Below are positions 1 through 5,234 of a DNA stretch of 5,591 nucleotides, one piece after another (the first letter of the stretch is position 1; each line of letters starts with the position of its first letter). Below the pieces are notes generated by a model. The model was not told the DNA's origin. It saw nothing but the letters and a program-made list of their open reading frames with translations, and searched no databases. The stretch lies in assembly GCA_030040115.1 (NCBI GenBank), contig JASHUH010000575.1, forward strand, positions 1-5,591. Direction: 5' to 3'. Made by a program: the position numbers and the translations under genes. The DNA comes from Acidobacteriaceae bacterium (lineage in GTDB: Bacteria; Acidobacteriota; Terriglobia; Terriglobales; Acidobacteriaceae).

Positions 1-197
1 AGTTTTACTTCCGCACCACGGACGTGACCGGGGTGGCGGAGTTGCCCAACGGAGTGGAGATGGTGATGCCGGGCGACAACGTGCAATTGAAGGTGGATCT
101 GATCACGCCGGTGGCGCTGGAGAAGGGCCTGCGCTTCGCCATCCGCGAAGGCGGACGCACGGTGGGCGCAGGCACGATTTCGGAGATTGTGAAGTAG
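1..197 (+). CDS. tuf: Elongation factor Tu, C-terminal fragment (5' end outside window)
   Basis: EF-Tu is the cytoplasmic GTPase that carries aminoacyl-tRNA to the ribosomal A site. Only the last 64 residues are present, read from base 3 to the TAG stop at 195-197. They fall in the C-terminal beta-barrel (domain 3). Family signatures seen are [10 protein letters not shown], the MVMPGDNV segment and the near-invariant [15 protein letters not shown] shortly before the C-terminus. These match E. coli EF-Tu almost residue for residue over the last domain. The GTP-binding domain lies upstream and cannot be checked. The gene sits directly before rpsJ, the usual place for tuf where the str operon (rpsL, rpsG, fusA, tuf) continues into the S10 operon. 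I see no sign of decay. Whether the genome has a second tuf copy cannot be told. Confidence 0.97.
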   Translation, partial: FYFRTTDVTGVAELPNGVEMVMPGDNVQLKVDLITPVALEKGLRFAIREGGRTVGAGTISEIVK

Positions 198-287
198 TTG
201 CGAGCTATTAGCCGTCAGCTTTCAGTTAGCAGCTCAGGCGCTTTGCCGGGGGCTGAAAGCTGAGAGAGAAAGCTGGAAAGCGAAGCT
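198..287 (+). repeat. Heptad inverted repeat filling the tuf-rpsJ spacer (AGC type)
   Basis: The 90-base spacer is built largely of 7-base units. The left arm (203-237) starts five bases after the tuf stop with units such as AGCTATT (203), AGCCGTC (210) and AGCTTTC (217). The right arm (253-287) carries the inverted unit GAAAGCT at 255 and 268, degenerate copies between and after, and ends flush against the rpsJ ATG. The best stem is a perfect 11-bp pairing of TCAGCTTTCAG (215-225) with CTGAAAGCTGA (253-263), leaving a 27-base loop. The weak ribosome binding site of rpsJ, GGAAAG at 275-280, lies inside the right arm. There is no T-tract after the stem, so it does not look like an intrinsic terminator. 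Confidence 0.8.
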
Positions 288-605
288 ATGGTAGGACAGA
301 GAATACGCATCCGGTTGAAGGCATACGATTATCGCGTGCTCGACACCTCGACTGGCGAGATTGTGGATACGGCCAAGCGCACGGGAGCGACGGTGGCGGG
401 CCCGATCCCCTTGCCGACGATCAAAAACAAGTATTGCGTGCTGCGTTCGCCGCACGTGGACAAGAAGTCGCGCGAAGAGTTCGAGATTCGCACTCACAAG
501 CGCCTGATCGACATCCTCGAGCCCACGCAGCAAACGGTGGACGCGCTGATGAAGCTCGACCTGCCGGCCGGCGTGGACGTGGAGATCAAGGCGTTCGAAA
601 AATAG
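288..605 (+). CDS. rpsJ: 30S ribosomal protein S10
   Basis: S10 is a small-subunit head protein and, in bacteria generally, also the NusE partner of NusB and NusG in transcription antitermination. The product has 105 residues, close to the 103 of E. coli. Family signatures in order are [11 protein letters not shown] (4-14), AKRTGA (29-34), GPIPLPT (38-44), [17 protein letters not shown] (54-70) and [20 protein letters not shown] (78-97). The long ribosome-inserted loop falls around residues 43-65. The ATG at 288 gives the standard N-terminus. The site upstream is a modest GGAAAG at 275-280, seven bases away, inside the spacer repeat. It is the first gene of the S10 operon. In E. coli the untranslated leader before this gene is the L4 autoregulation site; here the position is occupied by the tuf-rpsJ repeat, and I see no recognisable E. 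coli-type leader. Confidence 0.98.
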   Translation: MVGQRIRIRLKAYDYRVLDTSTGEIVDTAKRTGATVAGPIPLPTIKNKYCVLRSPHVDKKSREEFEIRTHKRLIDILEPTQQTVDALMKLDLPAGVDVEIKAFEK

Positions 606-615
606 TGTTCAATGA

Positions 616-708
616 AATGATCAGGCGTCAGGGATCAGGAACAAAAAACAGCGCTGCCGCAATCGATGCGGTTTGAACGGGCTGGATAGAAACTGAACCC
701 TGAACCCT
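616..708 (+). repeat. Degenerate heptad inverted repeat in the rpsJ-rplC spacer (AGG type)
   Basis: This spacer carries a weaker version of the same architecture with a different unit. The left arm has AATGATC (616), AGGCGTC (623), AGGGATC (630) and a partial AGGAAC (637). The right arm has GAAACT (689) and then two identical GAACCCT units (695 and 702), whose reverse complement is AGGGTTC. Arm against inverted arm, 623-636 matches 695-708 at 11 of 14 positions. The core between the arms (643-688) is not heptadic but contains a small hairpin, CCGCA (657-661) with TGCGG (667-671) around a five-base loop. The third unit position is G here, where most of the other spacers have C. Confidence 0.6.
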
Positions 709-724
709 TGGAAGTTTCCGGCAG

Positions 725-745
725 TGCGAGGTGATTGGCCTCGCA
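725..745 (+). other. Short perfect hairpin upstream of the rplC ribosome binding site
   Basis: TGCGAGG (725-731) and CCTCGCA (739-745) form a perfect 7-bp stem with a seven-base loop. It ends five bases before the rplC binding-site region (AGGTGAGGA, 751-759). It lies outside the heptad repeat. No run of T follows, so a terminator is unlikely. A role in rplC translation is possible but is only inferred from position. Confidence 0.5.
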
Positions 746-763
746 TGATGAGGTGAGGACAAA

Positions 764-1489
764 ATGGCGGTTACAGGAATTCTGGGCAAAAAAATCGGCA
801 TGACGCAGGTCTTCGACGACAAGGGCGACGTGCACCCGATTACGGTGCTGCAGGCCGGCCCGTGCGTGATCACGCAATTGAAGACTGCGGCCAAGGACGG
901 CTACGACGCGGCGCAGATCGGCTTGGTGGAGTTCGTCAAGGCTTCGCGCATCACCAAGGCGCAGGCCGGTCACCTGGCCAAGACCGACGCGCCGCCGGTA
1001 AAAATGCTCAAGGAAGTCGATATCGAAGGCGCGGCCGACGGTGCGGACGGCGTCAAGGCGGGCGACCGCGTGCTCGTCGATATCTTCTCCGACGCCAAGT
1101 TTGTCGATGTGTCCGGCACATCGAAGGGGCGCGGGTTCGCGGGCGTGGTGCGCCGCCATCACTTTGGCGGAGGTCCCAAGTCCCACGGCCACATGTTCCA
1201 GGTGCAGGGCTCCATCGGCGCGTCGAGTTTCCCGTCGCGCGTGTTTCCCGGCCAGCGCATGCCGGGCCATCTCGGCGCCGATCAGGTGACGGTGCGCAAC
1301 CTCCGCATCCGCGGCATCGATCTCGATGAGAACCTGCTCATGGTCGAGGGCGCCGTGCCGGGCCCGCGTGAAGGATACGTGCTGATTTCCAAAGCCAAGG
1401 CGCCTCCGCGCGAGCGTCGCGGCTTTGCCGGGGCGGGCACGGTTGACCCGCTCAAGGCAGCGAAGAAGGCGGCAGCGAAGAGGAAGTAG
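764..1489 (+). CDS. rplC: 50S ribosomal protein L3
   Basis: L3 is an early-assembling large-subunit protein. Its long extension reaches towards the peptidyl-transferase centre. The product has 241 residues against 209 in E. coli. It opens with GILGKKIGMTQVF (5-17), a family hallmark, followed by SGTSKGRGFAGVVRR (117-131), the central extension with HGHMFQVQGSIGASS (141-155), and DLDENLLMVEGAVPGP (186-201). The E. coli segment carrying the PrmB-methylated glutamine (GSIGQNQ) reads GSIGASS here, as I recall in many non-proteobacterial L3 proteins, so that modification is not expected. Extra length comes mostly from an Arg-rich then Lys/Ala-rich tail (about 213-241). The ATG at 764 follows a clear AGGTGAGGA (751-759), with GAGG five bases from the start. 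Upstream are a 7-bp hairpin and a degenerate heptad repeat. Confidence 0.98.
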   Translation: MAVTGILGKKIGMTQVFDDKGDVHPITVLQAGPCVITQLKTAAKDGYDAAQIGLVEFVKASRITKAQAGHLAKTDAPPVKMLKEVDIEGAADGADGVKAGDRVLVDIFSDAKFVDVSGTSKGRGFAGVVRRHHFGGGPKSHGHMFQVQGSIGASSFPSRVFPGQRMPGHLGADQVTVRNLRIRGIDLDENLLMVEGAVPGPREGYVLISKAKAPPRERRGFAGAGTVDPLKAAKKAAAKRK

Positions 1490-1493
1490 GACT

Positions 1494-1523
1494 GGCCGTC
1501 CAGGCGGCCGCGCCTTGCGGCGC
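1494..1523 (+). other. Two adjacent GC-rich hairpins between rplC and rplD
   Basis: Just after the rplC stop, GGCCG (1494-1498) pairs with CGGCC (1505-1509) around a six-base loop. Immediately next to it, GCGCC (1510-1514) pairs with GGCGC (1519-1523) around TTGC. Both stems are perfect but only 5 bp long, so in GC-rich DNA they could arise by chance. They end about ten bases before the GGAG that could serve rplD. This spacer has no heptad units, unlike most long spacers in the window. Any regulatory role, for instance in L4 expression, is speculation. Confidence 0.45.
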
Positions 1524-1532
1524 TCGAGAATT

Positions 1533-1536
1533 GGAG
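1533..1536 (+). promoter_or_regulatory. Ribosome binding site that favours the 1546 start of rplD
   Basis: GGAG lies nine bases before the ATG at 1546, an ordinary spacing. The later in-frame ATG at 1567, whose N-terminus looks more like other L4 proteins, has only a GGGG (1551-1554) at 12 bases. This site is the main reason for choosing 1546. Confidence 0.45.
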
Positions 1537-1545
1537 CCAGGGAAG

Positions 1546-2259
1546 ATGGCGGGGAAAAAGAACACCATGGCAAACATAGACGTACTGAACATGAACGGCG
1601 AAAAGGTGGGCTCGATGGAGCTTGCCGACGCGATTTTCGGGCCCGAACAGGTGAACGAAGCTCTGCTCTGGGAAGCTGTAAAGCACTACCGCGCCGCGCT
1701 CCGCCAAGGCACGCACGCCACCAAGAACCGCAAGCTGGTGGCCGGGTCGGGCAAAAAGCTGTGGAAGCAGAAGGGGACGGGCCGCGCGCGCGTCGGCTCG
1801 GTGCGCTCGCCGTTGTGGCGCCATGGCGGCACAGTTCATGGGCCGCAGCCGCGCAGCTACGAGTACCCCTTCCCGCGCAAAAAGCTGCTGGGCGCGCTGC
1901 GCTCGGCGCTGGCCGCCAAACTGGCCGACGGCAAGCTGACCGTGGTCGATTCGCTCGAAATCAAGGAAGCGAAGACCAAGCTCTACTACAACGCGCTGAA
2001 CAAGTTCGGCGTCACGCGCACCGTGCTGCTGGTCGAGAATGGCAAAACCCTCACGCAGGCGCTGGTGCTGGGCGCGCGCAACCTCCCGGGCGTGGAGCTG
2101 GTGCTGAACAACGAGGTGCACCCCTACGACTTGTTGCGCTATGAGCGGGCCATCTTTTCGCGCCCCGCCATCGAGCAGCTCGCCGAGGCTCTCCAGAAGT
2201 CCGTTTCGAAACGCAGGGCCGCTCAGGAAAAATCTGAAGCCGCAAAGGAGGCCGCGTAA
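1546..2259 (+). CDS. rplD: 50S ribosomal protein L4
   Basis: L4 binds 23S rRNA early in assembly, and its extended loop lines the peptide exit tunnel. In E. coli it also represses its own operon. From ATG 1546 the product has 237 residues (E. coli: 201). Family motifs are RQGTHATKNR (53-62), then the tunnel loop GSGKKLWKQKGTGRARVGS (67-85) and SPLWRHGG (88-95), followed by AKTKLYYNAL and ARNLPGVELV in the globular domain. The start is uncertain. ATG 1546 has GGAG nine bases upstream. ATG 1567 gives MANIDVLNMNGEKVG, which aligns best with known L4 N-termini but has a poor binding site. An upstream TTG at 1531 is less likely. The C-terminus has a charged Lys/Ala/Glu tail. The last codons contain the ribosome binding site of rplW, and the stop overlaps the rplW start by one base, so the two genes are probably translationally coupled. 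Confidence 0.96.
   Translation: MAGKKNTMANIDVLNMNGEKVGSMELADAIFGPEQVNEALLWEAVKHYRAALRQGTHATKNRKLVAGSGKKLWKQKGTGRARVGSVRSPLWRHGGTVHGPQPRSYEYPFPRKKLLGALRSALAAKLADGKLTVVDSLEIKEAKTKLYYNALNKFGVTRTVLLVENGKTLTQALVLGARNLPGVELVLNNEVHPYDLLRYERAIFSRPAIEQLAEALQKSVSKRRAAQEKSEAAKEAA
2244..2251 (+). promoter_or_regulatory. Strong ribosome binding site for rplW inside rplD
   Basis: AAAGGAGG lies within the last codons of rplD, seven bases before the rplW ATG at 2259. It is the closest match to the consensus in the window. With the TAATG stop-start overlap it fixes the rplW start and supports translational coupling of L4 and L23. Confidence 0.85.
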
Positions 2260-2552
2260 TGCCGAGACTCTACACCGTCCTCCGCCGCCCGGTTATTACC
2301 GAGAAAGGCTTGGGCGTCAAGGAAACTGAAGGCACGCTGGTTTTTGAAGTGGCGCCGAACGCCACCAAGACCGAGGTCAAGGAAGCCGTGGAGACGCTTT
2401 TCAAAGTGAAAGTGGCCACCGTGCGCACCGCCAACTTTGCCGGCAAGGAGCGCCGCCGTGGTAGATACGCCGGCTACCGGCCCGATTGGAAGAAGGCGTA
2501 TGTGAAGCTCAAGGCCGGCGAAAAGCTGCCCGAGTACGTGAGCAATCTGTAA
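2259..2552 (+). CDS. rplW: 50S ribosomal protein L23
   Basis: L23 sits beside the exit-tunnel mouth and is the docking site for trigger factor and the signal recognition particle. The product has 97 residues, close to the 100 of E. coli. Visible motifs are RRPVITEKG (9-17), containing Glu15, which corresponds to E. coli Glu18, the trigger-factor contact. These are followed by TLVFEVAPNATKTEVKEAV (26-44), the basic loop KERRRGRYAGYRPDWKKAYV (63-82) and KLKAGEKLPEY (83-93). The ATG at 2259 shares its A with the last base of the rplD TAA stop and is served by AAAGGAGG. After the stop, a heptad-repeat spacer separates it from rplB, so the tight rplD-rplW pair is flanked by looser junctions. Confidence 0.98.
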   Translation: MPRLYTVLRRPVITEKGLGVKETEGTLVFEVAPNATKTEVKEAVETLFKVKVATVRTANFAGKERRRGRYAGYRPDWKKAYVKLKAGEKLPEYVSNL

Positions 2553-2555
2553 AAC

Positions 2556-2670
2556 AGCTTTTAGCCATCAGCTATCAGCTTTCAGTTTGGAAGCGGCAAT
2601 GTGGGGCTACAGGGCAAGACCAAGAAGTTTGTCGAAGCAGAATGAGCTGACGGCTGAAAGCCGAAAGCTC
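2556..2670 (+). repeat. Heptad inverted repeat in the rplW-rplB spacer (AGC type)
   Basis: The left arm begins three bases after the rplW stop with four in-phase units: AGCTTTT (2556), AGCCATC (2563), AGCTATC (2570) and AGCTTTC (2577). The right arm (2644-2670) carries inverted units GACGGCT (2649), GAAAGCC (2656) and GAAAGCT (2663). Pairing the arms end to end (2556-2581 with 2644-2669) gives a long imperfect stem. A shifted register gives a perfect 8-bp stem, 2578-2585 with 2654-2661. The 58-base core (2586-2643) shows no heptads and no convincing reading frame. The rplB binding site AAGGA (2674-2678) follows four bases after the right arm. Confidence 0.8.
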
Positions 2671-2686
2671 GTTAAGGAAAACCACC

Positions 2687-3511
2687 ATGGCAATCAGAAC
2701 CTACCGACCGATGACCTCGACGCTGCGCTTTCAAACGTCGCTGGCCACTGACGATCTGACCACCGACGCGCCGCACAAGCCGCTGCTGGTGACGCGCAAG
2801 CGCACCGGCGGCCGGCGCAACTCGGGCGACCTGACCATCCGCCACCATGGCGGCGGCCATAAGCAGAAAATCCGCCTCATCGATTTCAAGCGCGACAAGG
2901 CCGGTGTGCCGGGAAGAGTGGCAACCATCGAATATGATCCCAATCGCTCCGCGCGCATCGCCCTGGTCCACTACGCCGACGGCGAAAAACGCTATATCCT
3001 GCAGCCGGTGGGGCTCAAGGTCGGGGCCACGGTGACCTCGGGGCCGGAAGCCGACATCCTGGTGGGGAACGCTTTGCCGCTCCGGAACATTCCCGCCGGC
3101 ACCACGGTCCACGCCATCGAGCTCAGGCCGGGCAAGGGCGCGCAAATGGCGCGCTCGGCGGGCGCGCAGGCGCAATTGGTGGCCAAGGAGGGCGATTACG
3201 CCCTGCTCAAGCTGCCCTCCGGCGAAACGCGAAGAGTGCTCGCTGAGTGCATGGCGACCATTGGCCAGGTGGGCAATACCGATCATGAGAATGTGTCCAT
3301 CGGTAAAGCCGGGCGCAGGCGCTGGATGGGCGTCCGGCCCACCAACCGCGGCGTGACCATGAATCCCGTGGACCACCCGCATGGCGGCGGCGAGGGCAAA
3401 ACTTCGGGCGGACGCCATCCGGTCACCCCCTGGGGCCAGCCCACGCGCGGCTTTAAAACCCGCAACAACAAGCGGACCGACACCTTCATCGTCGCCCGCA
3501 GGACGAAGTAG
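2687..3511 (+). CDS. rplB: 50S ribosomal protein L2
   Basis: L2 is a primary 23S rRNA-binding protein needed for subunit joining and peptidyl-transferase activity. The product has 274 residues (E. coli: 273). Order of features: the N-terminal extension, with [20 protein letters not shown] (36-55) and [15 protein letters not shown] (57-71); the OB-fold and SH3-like RNA-binding domains (about 75-200), with [15 protein letters not shown] (132-146); then the C-terminal signature [20 protein letters not shown] (225-244) and the basic tail ending in [12 protein letters not shown]. His230 corresponds to E. coli His229 (numbered without Met), implicated in peptidyl transfer. The ATG at 2687 has AAGGA (2674-2678) eight bases upstream. 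Length and motifs are standard, with no insertions. Heptad repeat spacers flank the gene on both sides. Confidence 0.98.
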   Translation: MAIRTYRPMTSTLRFQTSLATDDLTTDAPHKPLLVTRKRTGGRRNSGDLTIRHHGGGHKQKIRLIDFKRDKAGVPGRVATIEYDPNRSARIALVHYADGEKRYILQPVGLKVGATVTSGPEADILVGNALPLRNIPAGTTVHAIELRPGKGAQMARSAGAQAQLVAKEGDYALLKLPSGETRRVLAECMATIGQVGNTDHENVSIGKAGRRRWMGVRPTNRGVTMNPVDHPHGGGEGKTSGGRHPVTPWGQPTRGFKTRNNKRTDTFIVARRTK

Positions 3512-3517
3512 CAAAGC

Positions 3518-3639
3518 AGCTTTCAGCTATCAGCTTTCCGCTCTTAGCTAAAGGCGGCGTTAAAAAAGTTGGATCGGTCGCTCGCAGGTCGCTTCGGCAG
3601 AGACAAGCTGAGGGCTGAAAGCTGAGAGCTAGGAGCTGA
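3518..3639 (+). repeat. Heptad inverted repeat in the rplB-rpsS spacer (AGC type)
   Basis: The left arm starts six bases after the rplB stop, with five units in phase: AGCTTTC (3518), AGCTATC (3525), AGCTTTC (3532), CGCTCTT (3539) and AGCTAAA (3546). The right arm (3605-3639) has inverted units GAGGGCT (3610), GAAAGCT (3617), GAGAGCT (3624) and AGGAGCT (3631). Units pair in register: 3525-3538 is complementary to 3617-3630 at 13 of 14 positions. The core (3553-3604) has a 7-base direct repeat GGTCGCT at 3576 and 3587 but is otherwise plain. The last right-arm unit contains the rpsS ribosome binding site. TTTT (3640-3643) follows, but the 78-base loop argues against a terminator. Confidence 0.85.
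3631..3635 (+). promoter_or_regulatory. rpsS ribosome binding site embedded in a repeat unit
   Basis: AGGAG lies eight bases before the rpsS ATG and forms the first five bases of the last right-arm heptad (AGGAGCT). If the spacer folds in register, its AGCT (3634-3637) would pair with AGCT of the first left-arm unit (3518-3521), partly hiding the site. The position is seen directly; the masking is inferred. Confidence 0.7.
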
Positions 3640-3643
3640 TTTT

Positions 3644-3940
3644 ATGGCACGTTCGACAAAAAAGGGCCCGTTTGTGGATGCGCACCTGAGCGTGAAGCTC
3701 GAGGCGCTGAACCAGGCCAACGAGAAGAAAGTGGTCAAGACCTGGGCGCGGCGCTCGACCATCTTCCCCGAGTTTGTGGGCCACACCATCGCTGTGCACA
3801 ATGGCAAAAAGTTTGTGCCCGTGTACGTTACCGAGAACATGGTGGGGCATAAGCTGGGCGAGTTTGCGCCCACGCGGACTTTCAAGGGCCACACCGGCGG
3901 CGCCAAGGCCCCCACTGAGGCCGCAGCCAAGCCGCGCTGA
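3644..3940 (+). CDS. rpsS: 30S ribosomal protein S19
   Basis: S19 lies in the head of the small subunit, forms a complex with S13 and contacts A-site tRNA and the inter-subunit bridge region. The product has 98 residues (E. coli: 92). It starts with [13 protein letters not shown] (3-15), the family signature, then [24 protein letters not shown] (32-55, key residues W34, R36, R37, G47) and [27 protein letters not shown] (57-83). The extra residues form a short Ala/Lys/Pro-rich tail (about 88-98). The ATG at 3644 is served by AGGAG at 3631-3635, which belongs to the repeat upstream. The gene is flanked on both sides by heptad inverted repeats of the same AGC type. Confidence 0.98.
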   Translation: MARSTKKGPFVDAHLSVKLEALNQANEKKVVKTWARRSTIFPEFVGHTIAVHNGKKFVPVYVTENMVGHKLGEFAPTRTFKGHTGGAKAPTEAAAKPR

Positions 3941-3943
3941 AGC

Positions 3944-4084
3944 CGCTTTTAGCGGTCAGCTTTCAGCTATCCGCTTGGCTGAGGTTGAGCCGGCGGCAAG
4001 GGCGGCGCGAATTGAAGAGCCGGATGAGCTGAAATTTCGTCCGGGGGAAAGAAGCTGAGAGCTGATGGCTGAAAGCTGATAGCT
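3944..4084 (+). repeat. Heptad inverted repeat in the rpsS-rplV spacer (AGC type)
   Basis: The left arm starts three bases after the rpsS stop: CGCTTTT (3944), AGCGGTC (3951), AGCTTTC (3958), AGCTATC (3965), CGCTTGG (3972). The right arm (4052-4084) has GAGAGCT (4057), GATGGCT (4064), GAAAGCT (4071) and GATAGCT (4078). In-register pairing of 3951-3971 with 4064-4084 is complementary at 18 of 21 positions, and two of the mismatches are G-T wobbles. This is the longest spacer (164 bases) and has the best-preserved right arm. The 73-base core contains a minor CCGGA/TCCGG pairing (4020-4024 with 4040-4044). The rplV binding site GAGGA (4091-4095) lies just outside the right arm. Confidence 0.85.
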
Positions 4085-4104
4085 TGCATTGAGGAAGCAG
4101 AGAA

Positions 4105-4539
4105 ATGGCAGTCGAAACAAGAGAATTTCGGGCGTCGGCCAGATACCAGCACGTATCCCCGCAAAAAGCGCGGTTGGTGCTGGATCTGATCCGGGGACGC
4201 GGTGTGCAAGAGGCGCTGGAAACGGCGGCCTTCACCAAAAAGCGCATTGCCCCCGTCATTTACAAGCTGCTCAGTTCGGCCGTGGACAACGCCAAGTTCC
4301 TGGCCAGCGAAGAGGGTTTTGACCTGGACGTGGACAACCTCTACGTGAAGCAGGCTCTCGCCAACGATGGGCCGCGCATGAAGCGGATTCGCCCCGCCCC
4401 CATGGGCCGCGCCTATCGCTATCAGCGTCGGCTCACCCACATTGTGCTTTCCGTGGCCGAACGCGGGTCCGCGGAGAGCCTGGTGACCAAGGCGGAAGAG
4501 CCGGCGCCGGCGAAGAAAAAGGCTGGCAAAAAGGCCTAG
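4105..4539 (+). CDS. rplV: 50S ribosomal protein L22
   Basis: L22 binds 23S rRNA and sends a long beta-hairpin into the exit tunnel near the macrolide site and the constriction formed with L4. The product has 144 residues against 110 in E. coli. Motifs: the [18 protein letters not shown] segment (14-31), [11 protein letters not shown] (55-65) and the tunnel hairpin (about 84-108) with [19 protein letters not shown] (91-109), followed by THIVLSV (111-117). The additional C-terminal residues (about 118-144) are low-complexity, rich in Ala, Lys, Glu and Pro, and probably disordered. The ATG at 4105 has GAGGA nine bases upstream. The stop codon lies inside a perfect hairpin that also covers most of the short spacer to rpsC. 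Confidence 0.98.
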   Translation: MAVETREFRASARYQHVSPQKARLVLDLIRGRGVQEALETAAFTKKRIAPVIYKLLSSAVDNAKFLASEEGFDLDVDNLYVKQALANDGPRMKRIRPAPMGRAYRYQRRLTHIVLSVAERGSAESLVTKAEEPAPAKKKAGKKA

Positions 4540-4549
4540 AGAGGCCTTT
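4530..4549 (+). other. Perfect 8-bp hairpin across the rplV stop codon
   Basis: AAAGGCCT (4530-4537) pairs perfectly with AGGCCTTT (4542-4549) around an AGAG loop. The rplV stop TAG (4537-4539) straddles the stem end and loop. The rpsC binding site AGAGGA (4551-4556) starts two bases after the stem. Three T close the stem but no T-tract follows, and an operon gene comes next, so termination is unlikely. A terminating ribosome would have to open this hairpin, which could link rplV translation to rpsC initiation; that is inference. Confidence 0.55.
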
Positions 4550-4561
4550 GAGAGGAAGCAT

Positions 4562-5230
4562 ATGGGACAGAAAGTCCATCCATACGGATTCCGGTTGGGA
4601 ATCAACAAACCGTGGCGCTCGCGCTGGTTTTCTGAGCGGGAGTACGATAAGCTCCTGGTCGAAGACGTAAAGCTCAAGGCCGAGCTGCGCGAAAAGCTCA
4701 AGGCCGCCGGCGTCAGCTCGGTGGAGATTGAGCGGCCGGGCAACAAGCTGCGCTTCTTGATCCGCACCGCGCGGCCCGGCATCGTGATCGGCCGCAAGGG
4801 CGCGGAGATCGAGAAGCTCAAAACCGAACTCGCCAAGCGCACCAACCGCGATGTCTTCATCGACATCATCGAGGTCAACAAGCCCGAGCTCGACGCGCAA
4901 CTGGTGAGCGAAAACATCGCCCTGCAGCTCGAGAAACGCGTCAGCTTCCGCCGCGCCATGCGCAAAAGCGTGGATTCGGCGCTGCGTTTCGGCTGCAAGG
5001 GCATTAAGGTCCGGGTTTCCGGCCGCTTGAACGGCAATGAGATTGCCCGCTCGGAATGGTACTTGCAGGGCCGCCTGCCCTTGCACACGCTGCGCGCCGA
5101 CGTCGATTACGGCTTTACCGAGGCCAACACTACCTACGGCGTCATCGGCGTCAAAACCTGGATCTATCGCGGCGACATTTACGAGCAGAAGCGCCGCCAG
5201 CAGCAGCCGGCAACCACGGGAGTGTTTTAA
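4562..5230 (+). CDS. rpsC: 30S ribosomal protein S3
   Basis: S3 is a small-subunit head protein at the mRNA entry channel and contributes to its helicase activity. The product has 222 residues (E. coli: 233). It opens with [13 protein letters not shown] (1-13). A type II KH domain follows, with its GxxG loop as GRKG at 77-80 within [14 protein letters not shown] (74-87). The C-terminal domain has [20 protein letters not shown] (130-149), [15 protein letters not shown] (152-166), [16 protein letters not shown] (170-185) and [15 protein letters not shown] (194-208). The tail is short and Gln/Arg-rich. The ATG at 4562 is served by AGAGGA, five bases upstream, and the gap to rplV is only 22 bases. 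The spacer after the stop carries the AGT-type heptad repeat. Confidence 0.98.
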   Translation: MGQKVHPYGFRLGINKPWRSRWFSEREYDKLLVEDVKLKAELREKLKAAGVSSVEIERPGNKLRFLIRTARPGIVIGRKGAEIEKLKTELAKRTNRDVFIDIIEVNKPELDAQLVSENIALQLEKRVSFRRAMRKSVDSALRFGCKGIKVRVSGRLNGNEIARSEWYLQGRLPLHTLRADVDYGFTEANTTYGVIGVKTWIYRGDIYEQKRRQQQPATTGVF

Positions 5231-5234
5231 CGGT

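Noticed and set aside
198..287. An E. coli-type S10 leader with an L4 binding structure
   Set aside because: The region is only 90 bases, lies between tuf and rpsJ, and consists of heptad repeats. It has no resemblance I can see to the E. coli leader.
673..701. TTGAAC at 673-678 as a promoter -35 box for rplC
   Set aside because: No acceptable -10 box lies at the right distance, and the region overlaps the degenerate repeat arm.
635..1573. Long open frame of 312 codons on the minus strand over rplC
   Set aside because: It lies antisense to an unmistakable L3 gene. The translation is Arg/Ala/His-rich with no family features, as expected of an antisense shadow in GC-rich DNA.
1282..2121. Minus-strand open frame of 279 codons over the end of rplC and most of rplD
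   Set aside because: It is fully explained by codon bias in the two + strand genes and has no sensible start region.
2553..2686. A small gene in the rplW-rplB spacer core
   Set aside because: An ATG occurs near 2600 but there is no binding site, and the frame has no recognisable protein. The sequence is mostly repeat arms.
3518..3643. Inverted repeat followed by TTTT as an intrinsic terminator before rpsS
   Set aside because: The loop is about 78 bases, the T run is four bases and directly precedes the ATG, and rpsS must be expressed with the operon.
2556..4084. Heptad arrays as a CRISPR array
   Set aside because: Units are 7 bases with no spacers between them and occur as inverted arms. 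CRISPR repeats are longer and separated by unique spacers.
3967..5088. Open frame of 373 codons on the minus strand over rplV and rpsC
   Set aside because: It crosses a heptad spacer and two clear ribosomal-protein genes on the other strand. The product is low-complexity and unlike any family I recognise.
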